This document shows positions 32,681 to 34,001 of a stretch of DNA of 34,001 bases, piece by piece. This DNA comes from JAIEPT01 sp038217425. GTDB taxonomy: Bacteria; Planctomycetota; Planctomycetia; Gemmatales; Gemmataceae. Each line of letters begins with the position of its first letter. Positions within the stretch are counted from its first letter, which is position 1. The stretch spans positions 1 to 34,001 of the forward strand of contig JBBQPM010000060.1 in NCBI GenBank assembly GCA_038217425.1, read 5' to 3'. Both the position numbers and the translations under genes were made by a program. The notes under the pieces were generated by a model. It did not search any database and was not told the DNA's origin. It saw only the letters and a program-made list of their open reading frames with translations.

Positions 32681-33779
32681 CCGTGCTCTCCCGTGTTTTT
32701 AAGGCGGAAAGAATCGAATTCCGCACCTGTTCAGCCGTTTCCTTGGAGCGTTTATCTCCGGTCATAAGTTCCAGATACGTCTGCACGGGGGAAGCAACAA
32801 GGCCCTCCCTCGTGTCGAAATAAACCTGGCTCTCACTGGTCTGAAGGAGCGTGCAGTTCGGGAAACGGTCGTCCGGTTTTGCATTGCTTCCGAGCAGTTC
32901 GGCTACTTCGTCAATGGACGTGCAATAAGCCGTTACCTTTGGCTCCCGTGCCATGACGGCATACCGGTCAACCGAAGATTCTCCTGTTTGGACAATTCGC
33001 TTGCTGGCGCTCTTGTTCCACCTTTCCAGCTTTTCGGCGAGGTCGTCAAAGGGTTTCGCGAGTCGAAGCGAGACGGATTTCGTGATGATCGGGGAAAGGT
33101 AATTCTGTTCGAGCAGCCCCAGGAGCTTTTCAGCTTGGAGGAGTCGGAGACGGCGATTCTGGGATGATTCGTCCCGGAAGCGTTCGATGACCAGATCTGC
33201 TTCCATCTGCTTGCAAACCTTGGACACGGTCGCAAGCGTCACCTCGCCTCCCCTGTTGCTAATTTCGGCGAGGGCGTTCCCAAGCGAACGAAAGTCGGGA
33301 ACCAGCAAAAAGGTTCTCGCGACGATGCTGCTTGCTTTTCGATAGACGTTTTTGATTTCTCCGCTTTGGGGAAATTGGTTCGGGTTGCCGGTCCGCTCGA
33401 CGTAGATTTTCCCGGGAATGGAGATCCAGACATTTCCGCAGAGGTCGATGCCGCTGACATTGCGATCTTGCAAGCGAGCGAGTGTAGCCCTGGATAGGTA
33501 AGGAATGAACAGAAGCGGCTCCGCCTTGATTTTCTTTGCGTTTCGATTCGCCGTGTCACAGCTTGCCTCGACCGCCTTCGGGGTGCTCAGCGCTTTGCAT
33601 TCAACGGCAAAACGAAACCGCTCTCGCTTCCACTCCAGGTCAAGCACGCCGTCAAGCTCCTGATTCGCGATTCGTTTAGACATGGTCACATTGCGAATCG
33701 TAAACGGGCGCAGATCAACCTGCCCCTCTCGAAGCGCAGCGAGCATATCGCGTTCAGTGGGTACTCGATTCGTGTTCAT
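32643..33779 (-). CDS. AbiEi-like antitoxin/regulator with an N-terminal nuclease-like fold
   Basis: A 378-residue protein starting at ATG 33779. The N-terminal part has a PD-(D/E)xK-like pattern: LDGVLDLEW with D47, then FAVECKAL with E60 and K62, separated by strands as in restriction-endonuclease-like folds. The middle part (about 175-235, SLGNALAEISNRGGEVTLAT and SKVCKQMEADLVIERF) is a winged helix-turn-helix. The C-terminal part (ESSVDRYAVMAREPKVTAYC, ESQVYFDTREGLVASPVQTY) matches the C-terminal domain of AbiEi-family antitoxins. It is much longer than classical AbiEi. The overlap with the nucleotidyltransferase gene supports an operon. AbiEi proteins repress their own promoter by binding inverted repeats; a nested dyad lies at 33830-33887, about 50 bases upstream. 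Whether the nuclease-like domain is active is unknown. Confidence 0.68.
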   Translation of the reverse strand: MNTNRVPTERDMLAALREGQVDLRPFTIRNVTMSKRIANQELDGVLDLEWKRERFRFAVECKALSTPKAVEASCDTANRNAKKIKAEPLLFIPYLSRATLARLQDRNVSGIDLCGNVWISIPGKIYVERTGNPNQFPQSGEIKNVYRKASSIVARTFLLVPDFRSLGNALAEISNRGGEVTLATVSKVCKQMEADLVIERFRDESSQNRRLRLLQAEKLLGLLEQNYLSPIITKSVSLRLAKPFDDLAEKLERWNKSASKRIVQTGESSVDRYAVMAREPKVTAYCTSIDEVAELLGSNAKPDDRFPNCTLLQTSESQVYFDTREGLVASPVQTYLELMTGDKRSKETAEQVRNSILSALKTRESTDVPIRSAKRKSR

Positions 33780-33829
33780 ATCGGCTCGGTAGCAGTCCAG
33801 ACAGCATAAGCCGTTCGCTGTCGAAATCG

Positions 33830-33887
33830 CATTTTCCTATTTTGGCACATTTTCTTGGACAGGAAAATAGCAGTTTTCAGGAAAATG
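33830..33887. promoter_or_regulatory. Nested dyad operator candidate upstream of the AbiE-like operon
   Basis: ATTTTCCT (33831-33838) and the variant ATTTTCTT (33849-33856) face AGGAAAAT (33861-33868) and AGGAAAAT (33879-33886). The spacing is 18 bases within each pair, and both inverted pairs share one centre at 33858/33859. The outer arms match over 9 bp, the inner arms over 8 of 9. Such symmetry about 50-110 bases upstream of the start suggests a cooperative repressor site. Confidence 0.6.
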
Positions 33888-33924
33888 GACCTGCTTGCCG
33901 GGCGAAGACGGGCCGGGAGGTAGC

Positions 33925-33987
33925 CCGCCGGGGCTCCGGTCATTTCTAGCCTCTGGCTTCCGAAATGGCTTTCCTTTGCCCCGGCGG
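33925..33987. other. Nested stem-loop near the right edge
   Basis: CCGCCGGGGC (33925-33934) pairs with GCCCCGGCGG (33978-33987). Inside, CATTTC (33941-33946) pairs with GAAATG (33962-33967), and AGCC with GGCT around a TCT loop. The three nested stems could be a structured RNA, a mobile-element end or a repeat. No protein frame is convincing from 33888 to the edge. Confidence 0.45.
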
Positions 33988-34001
33988 CAAGTTCGATGAT
34001 T

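Noticed and set aside
1..34001. CRISPR array
   Set aside because: No run of regularly spaced identical repeats; the short repeats at 33831-33886 are a symmetric operator-like dyad, and the LamG repeats are coding.

Overview
The window looks like a chromosomal segment of a planctomycete (phylum Planctomycetota). The basis is gene content: LamG/DUF1080/WD40 proteins, an ECF sigma factor next to a giant Ser/Thr kinase with LRR and WD40 repeats, FHA-kinase proteins, HEAT/EF-hand membrane proteins, a BamB-like PQQ-propeller protein, a SASA-type esterase relic and tyrosine-recombinase relics. This is inference from families I recognise; no rRNA or other phylogenetic marker is present.

Layout. 1-6458 (+): the tail of an unknown upstream frame (possibly a transposase), then a 5'-truncated LamG-DUF1080-WD40 gene, a zinc-ribbon/TM/HEAT/EF-hand gene and an FHA-pseudokinase gene. 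6459-9754: an indoleamine 2,3-dioxygenase-like gene 10 bases upstream of a tryptophanase gene. A nonsense-mutated tyrosine-recombinase relic lies on the right, and a short stretch of the same recombinase sequence lies on the left. 9755-13291 (-): an exported methyltransferase/PQQ-propeller fusion preceded by a broken esterase gene. 14021-18404 (+): a patatin-like lipoprotein, a DUF2092-like and a His-rich exported protein, palindromic intergenic repeats, and a YihY/BrkB membrane protein. 18415-19208 (-): an HD-domain protein and a possible tiny gene. 19348-28374 (-): a probable operon of ECF sigma factor, 1701-aa kinase-LRR-WD40 protein, zinc-ribbon/HEAT/EF-hand protein and FHA-pseudokinase. 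28375-31810: a mobile-DNA graveyard (transposase fragment, CPA1 antiporter, frameshifted surface-protein fragment, integrase N-terminus, 3' half of a tRNA). 31811-33886 (-): an AbiE-like (type IV) toxin-antitoxin pair with a nested dyad operator candidate upstream.

The main observation is that the same three-gene module occurs twice, about 16 kb apart and on opposite strands: WD40 protein, then zinc-ribbon/TM/HEAT/EF-hand protein, then FHA-pseudokinase. The pseudokinase lacks the same catalytic residues in both copies (HRD is HRN, DFG is DLM, the catalytic-loop Lys is Thr and the alpha-C Glu is lost). In the intact copy the module also carries its own ECF sigma factor and an apparently active kinase. 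It reads as a dedicated membrane signalling system: active kinase and propeller as sensor, calcium-binding HEAT protein as scaffold, and FHA-pseudokinase as phosphopeptide-reading regulator. A second point of interest is the pairing of two enzymes that both consume tryptophan, IDO and tryptophanase, in what looks like a transferred island.
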